From positions 248,001-312,000 of the forward strand of contig NZ_MUFV01000001.1 in NCBI RefSeq assembly GCF_002017875.1: DNA of 64,000 bases. Reading direction: 5' to 3'. This stretch comes from Deinococcus sp. LM3. GTDB lineage: Bacteria; Deinococcota; Deinococci; Deinococcales; Deinococcaceae. Both the position numbers and the translations under genes were made by a program. Below are positions 1 to 7,483 of this stretch, piece after piece (position 1 is the first letter of the stretch; each line of letters opens with the position of its first letter). The notes under the pieces were generated by a model. The model made no database searches, was not told where the DNA came from, and saw only the letters and a list, made by a program, of their open reading frames with translations.

Positions 1-2
1 GC

Positions 3-32
3 TGCCCGCACTGCGGCAAGGCGCTGGAGTAA
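3..32 (+). CDS. C-terminal tail of an unidentified protein (zinc-ribbon-like end)
   Basis: The window opens inside a gene. The last nine codons read CPHCGKALE followed by TAA at 30-32. The CPHC pair looks like the second half of a zinc ribbon, as found at the C-terminus of many small regulatory or membrane proteins. Nothing more can be said, because the rest lies outside the window. A strong hairpin follows, so transcription of this gene probably stops here. Confidence 0.6.
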   Translation, partial: CPHCGKALE

Positions 33-45
33 CGGCACAACGAAT

Positions 46-74
46 GGGGGCGACGGCAGATGACCGTCGCCCCC
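46..74. terminator. Bidirectional hairpin terminator
   Basis: A perfect 11-bp stem (46-56 with 64-74) closes a 7-base loop. It lies between the end of the plus-strand tail gene and the end of the minus-strand adenosyltransferase gene, so it can serve both. There is no strong U-tract, as is usual in very GC-rich genomes. Confidence 0.7.
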
Positions 75-88
75 CGTCATTCATTCGC

Positions 89-661
89 TCAGCGGCGGCC
101 CTTGACCAGCCACGCGTGTTCCTCGATGCCGGCAGACTGGTTGGCGGCGCGGGCCATGACGAACAGCAGATCTGACAGGCGATTCAGGTACACCTGCACG
201 TGCGTGTTGGCGTCCTCCTCGTGCAGCAGGCGGATCACCTCACGTTCGGCGCGGCGGGCGACGGTGCGGGCCACGTGCAGGCTGGCGGCGGCGGGCGTGC
301 CGCCGGGGTGCACGAAGCCCGTGAAGGGCGGCGCGGCCTCCTGGTAGCGGTCGATCATGGCCTCGATGAACGCGGTGTCCTGTTCGTCCATGCGGGTGAT
401 CTTCTTCTCGTACGTGGTGCCGCTGCGGGTGGCGAGGTCGGCGCCGACGTCGAACAGGGCGTTCTGGAGGTACTCCAGGTCGGCGTCCAGCGCCGGGTCG
501 GGTTTGTGGCTGCGGGTGTTGTGCGCGCGGGCCAGTCCGATGGCGCTGTTGAGTTCGTCGACGGTGCCGTATGCTTCCACGCGGATGTTCGCCTTGCTGA
601 CGCGGTCCGCGCCGTACAGTCCCGTGGTGCCGCCGTCGCCGGTCTTGGTGTAGAGCTTCAT
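89..661 (-). CDS. Cob(I)yrinic acid a,c-diamide adenosyltransferase (PduO type)
   Basis: This is a 190-residue PduO/MMAB-family ATP:corrinoid adenosyltransferase, which transfers the adenosyl group of ATP to cob(I)alamin to make coenzyme B12. The N-terminal ATP-binding motif TKTGDGGTTGL is at residues 5-15. VDELNS near residue 34 and the C-terminal RLSDLLFVMAR helix are family hallmarks, and the length is normal. I chose the ATG at 659-661 over an upstream in-frame start because homology begins there and a TACCCT -10 box lies 7 bases before it, so the mRNA is probably leaderless. No B12 biosynthesis genes are adjacent. Confidence 0.93.
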   Translation of the reverse strand: MKLYTKTGDGGTTGLYGADRVSKANIRVEAYGTVDELNSAIGLARAHNTRSHKPDPALDADLEYLQNALFDVGADLATRSGTTYEKKITRMDEQDTAFIEAMIDRYQEAAPPFTGFVHPGGTPAAASLHVARTVARRAEREVIRLLHEEDANTHVQVYLNRLSDLLFVMARAANQSAGIEEHAWLVKGRR

Positions 662-668
662 ACCCCAC

Positions 669-674
669 AGGGTA
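669..674 (-). promoter_or_regulatory. -10 box of the adenosyltransferase gene (leaderless)
   Basis: On the minus strand TACCCT ends 7 bases before the ATG at 661. This places the transcription start at or next to the start codon. No good -35 was identified. Confidence 0.5.
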
Positions 675-675
675 G

Positions 676-745
676 TGGATGGTGAACGGCTGATGGTTGA
701 TGGAAGGTCCGGCGACCCTCTATCAACCATCGACCTTCAACTTTC
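676..745. repeat. ATCAACCATC hairpin repeat, copy 1
   Basis: An imperfect inverted repeat contains GATGGTTGAT on one arm and ATCAACCATC on the other. Related copies lie at 5911-5969 and 52274-52350. This copy sits between the 3' end of malQ and the promoter of the adenosyltransferase gene, so it may terminate malQ transcription. Confidence 0.7.
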
Positions 746-753
746 CCCGGTCT

Positions 754-2256
754 TTACCGTCCGGTGGCCTCGGTCAGTTCGCGCAGGGTCGTGGCGACGT
801 CGGGGCGCAGGTCGGCGGCGCGGTACCGCCACGTCCAGTTGTGGTTGCCGGTCGTGCCGGGCAGGTTCATGCGGGCGGCGGTGCCGAGGTTCAGGAGGTC
901 CTGGAGGGGCACGACGGCCAGCGCGGCGCGGCTCTCGAAGGCCATGCGGGTCAGCTGCGCGGCGAAGGTGTCCTCGGTGGGGTCGCTGCTGGTGTACACG
1001 CGGAAGTTGTGTTTTTCCTGTTCGCTGGCGTGCACCCACCAGCCGCGGGTGGTGTCGTTGTCGTGCGTGCCGGAGTACACGACCTGATTCTCGCGGAGGT
1101 TGTGCGGCAGGAAGTCGTTCACGCTGAAGTCGCCGCCGCCGAACGCGAACTGCAGGACAGCCATGCCGGGGAAGCCGAAGTCGTCGCGGAGTTTCTCGAC
1201 GTCAGGCGTGATGACGCCCAGGTCCTCGGCGATGATGGGCAGGACACCCAGGGCCTCGCGGACGGCCGTGAACATCTCGTGGCCCATGGCGGGCACCCAC
1301 TGGCCGTGGATGGCGGTCTCGGCAGGGAAGGGAATCTCCCAGCTGGCCGCGAATCCCCGGAAGTGGTCGATGCGGATCAGGTCGAAGAGGCTCAGGCTGC
1401 CCCGGAAGCGGTCGATCCACCACTGGAAGCCGGTGTCCTGCATGACTTTCCAGTTGTACAGCGGGTTGCCCCACAGCTGGCCGGTCTCGCTGAAGTAGTC
1501 CGGGGGCACGCCGGCCACGACGGTCGGCTGGCCCTGGTCGTCGAAGTAGAACTGTTCGCGGTTGGCCCAGACGTCGCTGCTGTCCATGGCGACGAAGATG
1601 GGGATGTCCCCGATGATCTGGATGCCCTTCTCGGCGGCGTAGCGGCGCAGCACGGTCCACTGGCGGAAGAACAGGAACTGAATGAACTTCACGCGTTCGG
1701 TGGTGCCGGTCAGCTGCTCGCGGGCGGCGGCGAGGGCTTCGGGGTGGCGGTCGCGGGTGGCGGGCTCCCAGGCGTTCCAGGGCAGGCCGCCGTGCGCGTC
1801 CTTGAGGGCCATGAACAGCGCGTAGTCGTCGAGCCACGCGGCTTCCTGCTGCTTGAAGTCCTCGAAGTCGGCTTTCAGGTGCTGCGCGCCGCCGAAGGCG
1901 TAGTGGGCGTGGGCGCGGCCCAGCATCTGGTTACGCCACACGTACTGCTGTCCGAAGTCGACCTTATCGGCGTTGAAGTCCGGCAGGGCGTTGAAGTCGG
2001 TGTCTTCGAGCAGGCCGTGTTCGCGCAGGGCGGTCAGGTCGATCAGGTAGGGATTCCCGGCGAAGGCGCTGAACGCCTGGTAGGGGCTGTCGCCGTAGCC
2101 GGTGGGGCCCAGCGGCATGACCTGCCAGTACTTCTGACCGGCGCGTGCGAGCCAGTCCACGAACGCGCGGGCGTGCGCGCCGAGTTCGCCGATGCCGTAG
2201 GGGCCGGGGAGGCTGGTGGGGTGCAGCAGAACGCCGCTGGAGCGTGTGATGGTCAT
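754..2256 (-). CDS. malQ: 4-alpha-glucanotransferase (amylomaltase)
   Basis: This is a 500-residue GH77 enzyme that moves alpha-1,4-glucan chains between maltodextrins in the cytoplasm. The nucleophile motif RIDHFRGF lies near residue 295, the acid/base motif AEDLG near 345 and the transition-state stabiliser in THDND near 398. The N-terminal LLHPTSLPGPYGIG is typical. The ATG at 2254-2256 is preceded by AGGAGG at an ideal distance, which decides the start over a longer reading frame. No other maltodextrin genes are adjacent. A candidate promoter lies about 150 bases upstream. Confidence 0.96.
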   Translation of the reverse strand: MTITRSSGVLLHPTSLPGPYGIGELGAHARAFVDWLARAGQKYWQVMPLGPTGYGDSPYQAFSAFAGNPYLIDLTALREHGLLEDTDFNALPDFNADKVDFGQQYVWRNQMLGRAHAHYAFGGAQHLKADFEDFKQQEAAWLDDYALFMALKDAHGGLPWNAWEPATRDRHPEALAAAREQLTGTTERVKFIQFLFFRQWTVLRRYAAEKGIQIIGDIPIFVAMDSSDVWANREQFYFDDQGQPTVVAGVPPDYFSETGQLWGNPLYNWKVMQDTGFQWWIDRFRGSLSLFDLIRIDHFRGFAASWEIPFPAETAIHGQWVPAMGHEMFTAVREALGVLPIIAEDLGVITPDVEKLRDDFGFPGMAVLQFAFGGGDFSVNDFLPHNLRENQVVYSGTHDNDTTRGWWVHASEQEKHNFRVYTSSDPTEDTFAAQLTRMAFESRAALAVVPLQDLLNLGTAARMNLPGTTGNHNWTWRYRAADLRPDVATTLRELTEATGR

Positions 2257-2405
2257 GCGGGAAAACCTCCTGGGCCGGGCCGCGCGGCGGCAGTGCCGGC
2301 AGAAGTGCAGCAGAAGTGCGGCGGGAAAGCGGCGGGTCGTGCTTGAGGGACTGCGGACTGACCGGATGAAACGCAATGGAAGTGATTCCAAGTTGACTGT
2401 CACCG

Positions 2406-2434
2406 ATAGTAGCGTGTCCCACAGCTTCCGTCAT
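2406..2434 (-). promoter_or_regulatory. Candidate malQ promoter
   Basis: On the minus strand ATGACG (2429-2434) and TACTAT (2406-2411) are separated by 17 bases. This would give a roughly 145-base leader before the malQ Shine-Dalgarno sequence. The -35 match is moderate. Confidence 0.35.
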
Positions 2435-2450
2435 CCTGCGTAAGGAAATC

Positions 2451-2462
2451 ATACGGATTCCG
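2451..2462 (+). repeat. Left end of an intergenic repeat split by the IS element
   Basis: ATACGGATTCCG is the conserved left end of the roughly 140-bp intergenic repeat family. The rest of this copy resumes at 3711 on the other side of the insertion sequence. Bases 2454-2462 (CGGATTCCG) are one copy of the 9-bp target duplication. Confidence 0.85.
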
Positions 2463-2480
2463 CTGGGAGCCTGACATAAA

Positions 2481-3482
2481 TCATGAGAAACCCTGAACGA
2501 CGTTCCAGCCGAATGGCGATCGTCGACGACGTGACGGTTCAGGATCACAGGCCTGGGAGAGGCGCAGCCTCTCCAGGACTGGCGTTCGACGTGTCAATGC
2601 CTGGCGAATGGCACGCAACCCTATCTGCGCATAACTCAAGCCCCGTGTCCAGTGTGGATCGACCTCCCGTCGTTTCCCCTCCTCCGTGACGGCAGTTCCC
2701 TCGCTCAAGACCATCAGGTACGCCATTCCCAGCACGCACCAGAGTTTCTCCAGTTGGTGCGCCTGATCCAGGCGTGTATCCTCCAGGTTGAATGCCCCGC
2801 TCTTCAGGTCGAGGAAGGATTCCTCGACCTGAGTACGTTGGTGATACTCCGCAAATGTTCGCCTGTTGCAGGGCTGATTACTCACGATGAACCACGGATC
2901 ACGCTGCCCAAAGGGCCGCACTGCCGCGATGTTCACGGGCCCGTACTTCTGCCCCGTGACGTACACCCCATGCCGCACGACCAACTGACCGTGTTGGCTG
3001 AGCTGTGACTGAAATTGCCCCAAGGACGCTCCGTTCTGATCAAAGAGGTGGATGGGACCCTTGCCGCGCATCATCCACCGCCATCTGAAGGTGGTGAAGT
3101 CGTCCATCAACGTGTGATCCAGGAAGCCCCGGTCTGCATAGATGCAGACCTCTTCGACCTGTGGCAGGTGAACGAGCAGACACTGGACACTGGCCAGCAC
3201 AGGGTAAATCTCCTGATTCCCCACCGTAGAACTGCCATGACGGATGACACGCCAGGACAGCGGCACGGCACGCCCCCGGTAGAGGAGGGAGACGCAGATC
3301 ACGCACCAGCGTTTGAACAGGAGAGTGGTGTCCAGGGCGAGGGTGATGCGGGCATCACCCCAGTCACGCAGTGCGACCTGCATGAGGTGCTGGTAGACCG
3401 CGCGCCAGGGGACGGTGGAAGACGTCAGTGCGCGGAGGAATCGTCGTTCATGACTCTGGGCGTATCGGGCTCGGGAGACCAC
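2481..3482 (-). CDS. IS4-family transposase, catalytic portion
   Basis: These 333 residues from a GTG codon hold the DDE catalytic domain. LALDTT supplies the first Asp and YADRGF the second. The run from YHQR through EESFLDLK fits the IS4-family Y-(2)-R-(3)-E-(6)-K signature. The frame really opens further upstream: homology (SRARYAQS) begins at the very start, and the expected N-terminal region is in another frame at 3448-3660. Either the two frames are joined by a +1 frameshift near 3490-3495 or the gene is inactive. The stop lies just inside the left terminal repeat. Confidence 0.88.
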   Translation of the reverse strand: MVSRARYAQSHERRFLRALTSSTVPWRAVYQHLMQVALRDWGDARITLALDTTLLFKRWCVICVSLLYRGRAVPLSWRVIRHGSSTVGNQEIYPVLASVQCLLVHLPQVEEVCIYADRGFLDHTLMDDFTTFRWRWMMRGKGPIHLFDQNGASLGQFQSQLSQHGQLVVRHGVYVTGQKYGPVNIAAVRPFGQRDPWFIVSNQPCNRRTFAEYHQRTQVEESFLDLKSGAFNLEDTRLDQAHQLEKLWCVLGMAYLMVLSEGTAVTEEGKRREVDPHWTRGLSYAQIGLRAIRQALTRRTPVLERLRLSQACDPEPSRRRRSPFGWNVVQGFS

Positions 3483-3660
3483 GAAAGGAGCACCACGCGG
3501 CTGGGTGAGGAATGCAGGTCAGGAGGAGGCCGGCAACCATCCAGGCGAACGTTCGGGCATGTCGCTGATCCGACCATGGGGCAGTTCGCAGGAGGTCGAA
3601 GATGCGGTGGAATAGGATGGAGGCGTCCCCGTCAGTGTGCTGTTCTTGTTTCATGGCCAT
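3448..3660 (-). pseudogene. N-terminal part of the IS4 transposase, out of frame
   Basis: A 70-residue frame starts near the right end of the element and overlaps the main transposase frame by 35 bases. Its helical segment (residues about 30-55) looks like the usual N-terminus of this transposase family. The last fourteen or so residues have no such character. Removing one base around 3490-3495 would fuse the two frames into one protein of about 390 residues. No slippery heptamer is obvious, so a disabling mutation is as likely as programmed frameshifting. Confidence 0.65.
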
Positions 3661-3710
3661 TCAAGAATGCCCCGTCGGGGGCATTCTCATCATTTGTGTC
3701 AGGCTCCCAG

Positions 3711-3842
3711 CGGATTCCGTTTGTTTCGCCAACAATCCGGAACTTCACCGGATTGCCGGCTCCACGTCCGGAACCCGTGTTGCTCCCACTCGCTTCGCTC
3801 GGATTGAACGGGCTGTGCAGCCCATTCAATCGGAGTTCGTAT
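3711..3842 (+). repeat. Intergenic repeat, copy 1 (right part, after IS insertion)
   Basis: This continues the element begun at 2451: CGGATTCCG (duplicated target), then TTTGTTTCGCC, an inner hairpin, and the closing GGAGTTCGTAT. It ends 38 bases before the stop codon of the minus-strand amidase gene. Confidence 0.9.
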
Positions 3843-3880
3843 CAGAAGCGGCCGCTGCCCGCCCCTGCTGTGATGCGCCG

Positions 3881-5110
3881 CTACTTGGTGTGCAGGAAGT
3901 CCAGGATCGCGCGGGCCAGCGACTGCGCCAGCCGCTCCCGGTACGCGGCGGTCGCCAGTTTCGGCCCCTCGGACGGGTTCGTGCCGAATCCCAGTTCGAC
4001 CAGAATGGCGGGCGTGGTCGGGTTGCGGATCACGTAGAACGCGTCGGTCCGCACGCCCCGGCTCACGGCGCCCGTCCCGGCCACCAGCTGAGACTGCACC
4101 TTCTGCGCCAGCTGCCGGCTGAACGCGATCTTCGCCTGCGCCAGAATGTCGCCCAGCAGGTTCTGGGCGGTGCTGGACGCCTTGCGGGTCAGTTCCTCGC
4201 CGAGGCTGCCGCCGCCGTTCTCACGCACGGCGAGGCTGCGGCTGCTGCCGGCCAGCGGCTGCCCGAAGTAGAACGTCTCGATTCCCTGCGCCGAAGCTCC
4301 CGCCGCGTTCACGTGAATGCTCACGAAGGCGCTGACCGTGCCGTTGTTCGCCATGCGGGCGCGGGCGTCCAGGTCCTGGGTCTTGTTGGCGCTCAGGTGC
4401 CGGTCCGAGTCGCGGGTCATGACGACCTCCACGCCGTGCCGCAGCAGTTCGGCGCGGGTACGCAGGGCCACGTCCAGGGTCACGTCCTCCTCGGTCACCC
4501 AGCGGCTGACCATGCCGGGATCCGTGCCGCCGTGACCGGGATCAAGGACCACGCGCGGCCGGGTGGTGGCCGAGGCAGTCGCCGGTCGCACCACCGCCGC
4601 CGGACGCGCCGCCGCGGTCGTCGCGGCTGGCCGGGCCGCGCCGCCGGTCGGCACGTCGATGACCAGCCGCGCCGGCTGACCGCCGGACGCCGGCAGGACG
4701 CTGGCGCTGGCCCTGGAGTGCCCGGCGGCCAGGGTCACGGTGACCGTTCCGCCCGACACGGCGTACGCGGTGACGCCCGGCGCTTTCAGGGCGCCCTGCT
4801 CGCTTTTCAGTGTCGTGCCGAGCTTCACGGTGACGGACTGCGAGGCGACTTTCGCCGTGCTAGTCACGGCGTTCTGGCCGGGCAGATCGAACACCAGCCG
4901 GGTGTACCCGTCATGGGTGCCCACGCGGGGCGCCGCGTGAGCCGGCAGCGTCAGGCCGCCCAGCAGGGAGGCCAGGGTCAGGGCCGTCACGCCCGCACGG
5001 GACAGGGGCGTCCGGAACAGGGTGGTTCGGGAACCGGCAGACAGGAGAGATGACAGCTTCACTGCTGCGGAGTGTAGCGCCGCCACGCGCAGCAGCGGAT
5101 AGGAGCGCAT
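3881..5110 (-). CDS. N-acetylmuramoyl-L-alanine amidase with AMIN domain
   Basis: This is a 409-residue secreted zinc amidase that cleaves the peptide from N-acetylmuramic acid in peptidoglycan. A signal peptide (SRAGVTALTLASLLGGLTLP, cut after AHA) is followed by an AMIN-like beta domain (about 60-155) and an Ala/Thr-rich linker. The C-terminal Amidase_3 domain has LDPGHGG and IHVNA for zinc and the catalytic Glu in LVELGFGTN. The start is uncertain: a GTG at 5060-5062 would give a more normal signal-peptide length than the ATG at 5110. It is divergent from the OstA-like gene. Confidence 0.93.
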   Translation of the reverse strand: MRSYPLLRVAALHSAAVKLSSLLSAGSRTTLFRTPLSRAGVTALTLASLLGGLTLPAHAAPRVGTHDGYTRLVFDLPGQNAVTSTAKVASQSVTVKLGTTLKSEQGALKAPGVTAYAVSGGTVTVTLAAGHSRASASVLPASGGQPARLVIDVPTGGAARPAATTAAARPAAVVRPATASATTRPRVVLDPGHGGTDPGMVSRWVTEEDVTLDVALRTRAELLRHGVEVVMTRDSDRHLSANKTQDLDARARMANNGTVSAFVSIHVNAAGASAQGIETFYFGQPLAGSSRSLAVRENGGGSLGEELTRKASSTAQNLLGDILAQAKIAFSRQLAQKVQSQLVAGTGAVSRGVRTDAFYVIRNPTTPAILVELGFGTNPSEGPKLATAAYRERLAQSLARAILDFLHTK

Positions 5111-5225
5111 GAGGCGGGTGGTTCCTGCATGAGAAACCGGCGCAGAGGCCGGAGAAAGGCAGGAGGAGGCAGGAGACTGAACCGAACCTGACGGCTCTCC
5201 TCACGCCGCTCAGTGCGCGGCCCGC

Positions 5226-5231
5226 TACGGT
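5226..5231 (+). promoter_or_regulatory. -10 box of the OstA-like gene (leaderless)
   Basis: TACGGT lies 7 bases before the ATG at 5239. This supports the internal ATG over one three codons upstream. Confidence 0.45.
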
Positions 5232-5238
5232 GGGCCTC

Positions 5239-5904
5239 ATGAAGCCCACCCCCTCCCCCACCCTGGCCCGCCGGCTGACCGGCCTGCTGACGGCCCTGAC
5301 CCTGGCTGCCGGCAGCGCCCAGGCCGTCAACTTCGGCGGCCTGAACGTCACACCGCGCGGCCCGCAGAACCTGAACCTCGAGACCGGCGCGACCGACCTG
5401 CCGCAGGGCGGCACCGCCACCGACAGTCGCGGCGGCGTGAAACTCACGGCGGCCCGCATGCAACTGCAGCCGGGGCAGCGGCTGAGCGCGCAGGACGCGA
5501 CCATCACCACCCGGCAGGGCGGCACACTGAAGGCCGCCCAGGTCACGTACGACCTGAAGGCCGGGACGGTCACCGCCACGGGCGGCGTCACGTACAACGA
5601 CACCCGCTTCACGAACCTCAGCGCGCCCAGCATGACCCTGAACGTGAAGAGCGGGTTCGTGACCGCGCGTGGCGGCGTGAAGGCCGCCAAGCCCGCCATG
5701 ACCGGCGCCGCACTGGCCTTCGACCCCAGCACCATGCAGGCGATGCTGTCCGGCCCGTACCGCGTGAACCAGGGCACCCTGCGCGCCGACACGACCGCCC
5801 CCGCCGGGCGCCTGCTGCTGGTGTTCAGCGCCCGCTCGGTCGTGCGCGCCACCGAGGACCCCGACAGCAGCGACCGCAACCGCTTCGAACCGTACCTGAA
5901 GTAG
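5239..5904 (+). CDS. Exported OstA/LptA-like beta-jellyroll protein
   Basis: This is a 221-residue protein with an N-terminal signal peptide (cut after AQA, about residue 26). It has alternating beta-strands of the kind MQLQPGQRLSAQDATITT, with a second stretch ending VTATGGVTY. This pattern is typical of the OstA/LptA fold, which carries amphipathic lipids across the periplasm. Deinococcus is generally described as lacking classical LPS, so the cargo is unknown. The start is the ATG at 5239, placed 7 bases after a -10 box. The neighbouring amidase and the TamB-like gene in this window fit an envelope role. Confidence 0.7.
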   Translation: MKPTPSPTLARRLTGLLTALTLAAGSAQAVNFGGLNVTPRGPQNLNLETGATDLPQGGTATDSRGGVKLTAARMQLQPGQRLSAQDATITTRQGGTLKAAQVTYDLKAGTVTATGGVTYNDTRFTNLSAPSMTLNVKSGFVTARGGVKAAKPAMTGAALAFDPSTMQAMLSGPYRVNQGTLRADTTAPAGRLLLVFSARSVVRATEDPDSSDRNRFEPYLK

Positions 5905-5910
5905 GTTGAT

Positions 5911-5969
5911 GGTTGAAAGTCGATGGTTGATAGAGGGGCGTTCCTTCCATCAACCATCGACTTTCAACC
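5911..5969. terminator. ATCAACCATC hairpin repeat, copy 2, acting as bidirectional terminator
   Basis: A perfect 21-bp inverted repeat (5911-5931 with 5949-5969) has a 17-base loop. It lies between the convergent OstA-like and Rrf2 genes. The arms carry the same ATCAACCATC core as the repeats at 676-745 and 52274-52350. Confidence 0.8.
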
Positions 5970-5981
5970 GTTCACCTGCTC

Positions 5982-6449
5982 CTACGCGTTGGGTTTCAGG
6001 AGGTGGCCGAGGCAGTGGCCGTAACTGACGCCCTGCTGCGCGTCGATCACGAGGTCCTGCACGCTGAACTCCTGCAGCACGCCCAGCATGGCGTCGCGCA
6101 TGCGGGTGTAGATGGTGGTGCGGGCGTGGCAGCGGTCCTCCTCGGGGCAGTGCTCGTGCCAGTTGAGGCTGATGCACGACAGCGGCGCGACCGGCCCGTC
6201 GATGGCGCGCACGACCTCGCACAGGCTGATCAGCTGGGGCCGCCGGGCCAGCGCGTACCCGCCGCCGATGCCTTTCTTGCTTTTCACGACGCCCTTGGCG
6301 GTCAGGGCCGCCAGGATCCGCACCAGGTAGGGGCGGTGAACGCCGGTCGATTCACTGATTTCCTCGCTGGACACCCAGCGGGCCGGGTCCTGGGTACCCA
6401 GGAATCCCAGCGCCTGAAAGGCGTACACGTCGGTGGCTGAAAGCCGCAT
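5982..6449 (-). CDS. Rrf2-family transcriptional regulator with iron-sulfur-type cysteines
   Basis: This 155-residue winged-helix regulator is of the IscR/NsrR/RsrR kind. The DNA-binding domain spans about residues 1-70, with the wing motif KKGIGGGYALAR. Three cysteines spaced Cx8Cx5C (about 92-107) match the cluster-binding loop, so an Fe-S sensor of iron, nitric oxide or oxidants is likely. The ATG at 6447-6449 is chosen because MRLSATDVYAFQAL is the usual N-terminus and a TACACT -10 box lies 7 bases before it. No isc, suf or nitric-oxide genes are adjacent, so its regulon cannot be read from context. Confidence 0.9.
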   Translation of the reverse strand: MRLSATDVYAFQALGFLGTQDPARWVSSEEISESTGVHRPYLVRILAALTAKGVVKSKKGIGGGYALARRPQLISLCEVVRAIDGPVAPLSCISLNWHEHCPEEDRCHARTTIYTRMRDAMLGVLQEFSVQDLVIDAQQGVSYGHCLGHLLKPNA

Positions 6450-6456
6450 GGCAGGC

Positions 6457-6462
6457 AGTGTA
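6457..6462 (-). promoter_or_regulatory. -10 box of the Rrf2 gene (leaderless)
   Basis: On the minus strand TACACT is separated from the ATG by 7 bases. Confidence 0.5.
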
Positions 6463-6535
6463 CCGCGCCGCGCCGCCCACACCGCCCCAGGGTATGAGGT
6501 TGAGGGGAGTGGGTGGTGGGGACCTCAGGCCCGCA

Positions 6536-7396
6536 TCAACTCTCCGCGCCGTAGCGCTGCTGAAGGTACGCCAGCGCGACGGGGTCCACCTGACCGCCGG
6601 GCACCCAGCGTTCCTCCAGGTTCTCGGTGCCGAACAGCGCCCAGGCGGCCGCCTCGGTGTCGGCGTCCCAGGCGCCGGCGGGCAGGGCGGCGGCGTACCC
6701 CTGGCGGATCAGCAGGGCGCGCAGCCAGTCCAGCTGCTCCGGCGTGAGGGGGCGGGTGGTTTCGGGGCGGGTGAACAGCAGGTCATGGACGTCGAGCAGG
6801 CGGGCCAATTCCGCGCAGGGGGCGGCGTGGTCGTCGGCACGCAGGTTCACCCAGTCGTCGGTCAGGCCGCCGTAGCCGCGCCCCGGTCCGGCGCACAGCA
6901 GCGCGGCCGACTGCCGGCCCCGGCGGTCCCCGCCCGCCGCGTCGCCGGCCATCAGGGCGGCCAGCAGGCGGCGCGGCAGCGGCAGGTCCGTTCCGGCCTC
7001 CCAGGCGGCGCGCATGGCGGTCACGACGCCCGGCCCGGCCAGGATGTTGCCCTGAATCGCCACGTCCGGCCCGGCGTACCCGCCCGCCCAGGCGTGACAG
7101 TCGGGCCCGGTGAAGGTCACGCTGTCGCCGCTGGCACCGACCATCCCGAACTGCCGCTGCGCGATACCGGGGTCGGTCACCTGAAAGTGCGCGCTGATCA
7201 CCTCGGCGCTCAGGCCGCCCCCCAGGAGCCGCAGCCCTTCCGGGCCGAAGGTGGGGTTCACGTAACTCTGCGTGGCAACGGCGCCCACACCGCCGCGCAC
7301 GAAGGGCACCAGGGCGCCCACGGCCAGGAATTTGCTGGCGACCGCCACGCCCAGGTCACCCGTGCGGGCGTCGCGGCCCACGATGGAAAAGGTCAT
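6536..7396 (-). CDS. DUF1028 family protein (Ntn-hydrolase-like)
   Basis: This is a 286-residue cytoplasmic protein. Residues 1-200 are the DUF1028 domain: TFSIVGRDARTGDLGVAVAS, then a QSYVNP motif and the GGYAGPDVAIQGNILAG stretch. The fold is thought to be Ntn-hydrolase-like, with Thr2 exposed after Met removal. About 85 C-terminal residues form the extension often fused to this domain. The reaction is unknown. The ATG at 7394-7396 is preceded by TACCCT at 7 bases. It is divergent from pyrF. Confidence 0.88.
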   Translation of the reverse strand: MTFSIVGRDARTGDLGVAVASKFLAVGALVPFVRGGVGAVATQSYVNPTFGPEGLRLLGGGLSAEVISAHFQVTDPGIAQRQFGMVGASGDSVTFTGPDCHAWAGGYAGPDVAIQGNILAGPGVVTAMRAAWEAGTDLPLPRRLLAALMAGDAAGGDRRGRQSAALLCAGPGRGYGGLTDDWVNLRADDHAAPCAELARLLDVHDLLFTRPETTRPLTPEQLDWLRALLIRQGYAAALPAGAWDADTEAAAWALFGTENLEERWVPGGQVDPVALAYLQQRYGAES

Positions 7397-7403
7397 GCGT
7401 GCC

Positions 7404-7409
7404 AGGGTA
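7404..7409 (-). promoter_or_regulatory. -10 box of the DUF1028 gene (leaderless)
   Basis: On the minus strand TACCCT lies 7 bases before the ATG at 7396. Confidence 0.45.
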
Positions 7410-7469
7410 ACGCCTGAACTACAGAAATGGGCCGGTCGGTGGGGGACCAGCGGGGGAACGGAAATGCGG

Positions 7470-7475
7470 TAGCCT
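7470..7475 (+). promoter_or_regulatory. -10 box of pyrF (leaderless or nearly so)
   Basis: TAGCCT lies 8 bases before the pyrF ATG at 7484. The two divergent -10 boxes (7404-7409 and 7470-7475) share a 60-bp spacer. Confidence 0.45.
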
Positions 7476-7483
7476 CGGACCCG

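Larger units (their letters stand above)
2463..3710 (-). mobile_element. IS4-family insertion sequence, 1,248 bp, complete ends
   Basis: Both ends begin CTGGGAGCCTGACA and match over about 27 bp with two mismatches. The direct repeat CGGATTCCG flanks the element at 2454-2462 and 3711-3719, a 9-bp target duplication. It carries one transposase reading frame broken by a +1 frameshift. The family is assigned from the DDE residues and the Y-(2)-R-(3)-E-(6)-K signature. The insertion target is a copy of the local intergenic repeat, so it interrupts no gene. Confidence 0.93.

Noticed and set aside
697..2346. Long plus-strand frame of 549 codons opposite malQ
   Set aside because: It is the antisense shadow of malQ. 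Composition is Val/Gly/Ala/Arg-rich with no domain, and malQ has all catalytic motifs.
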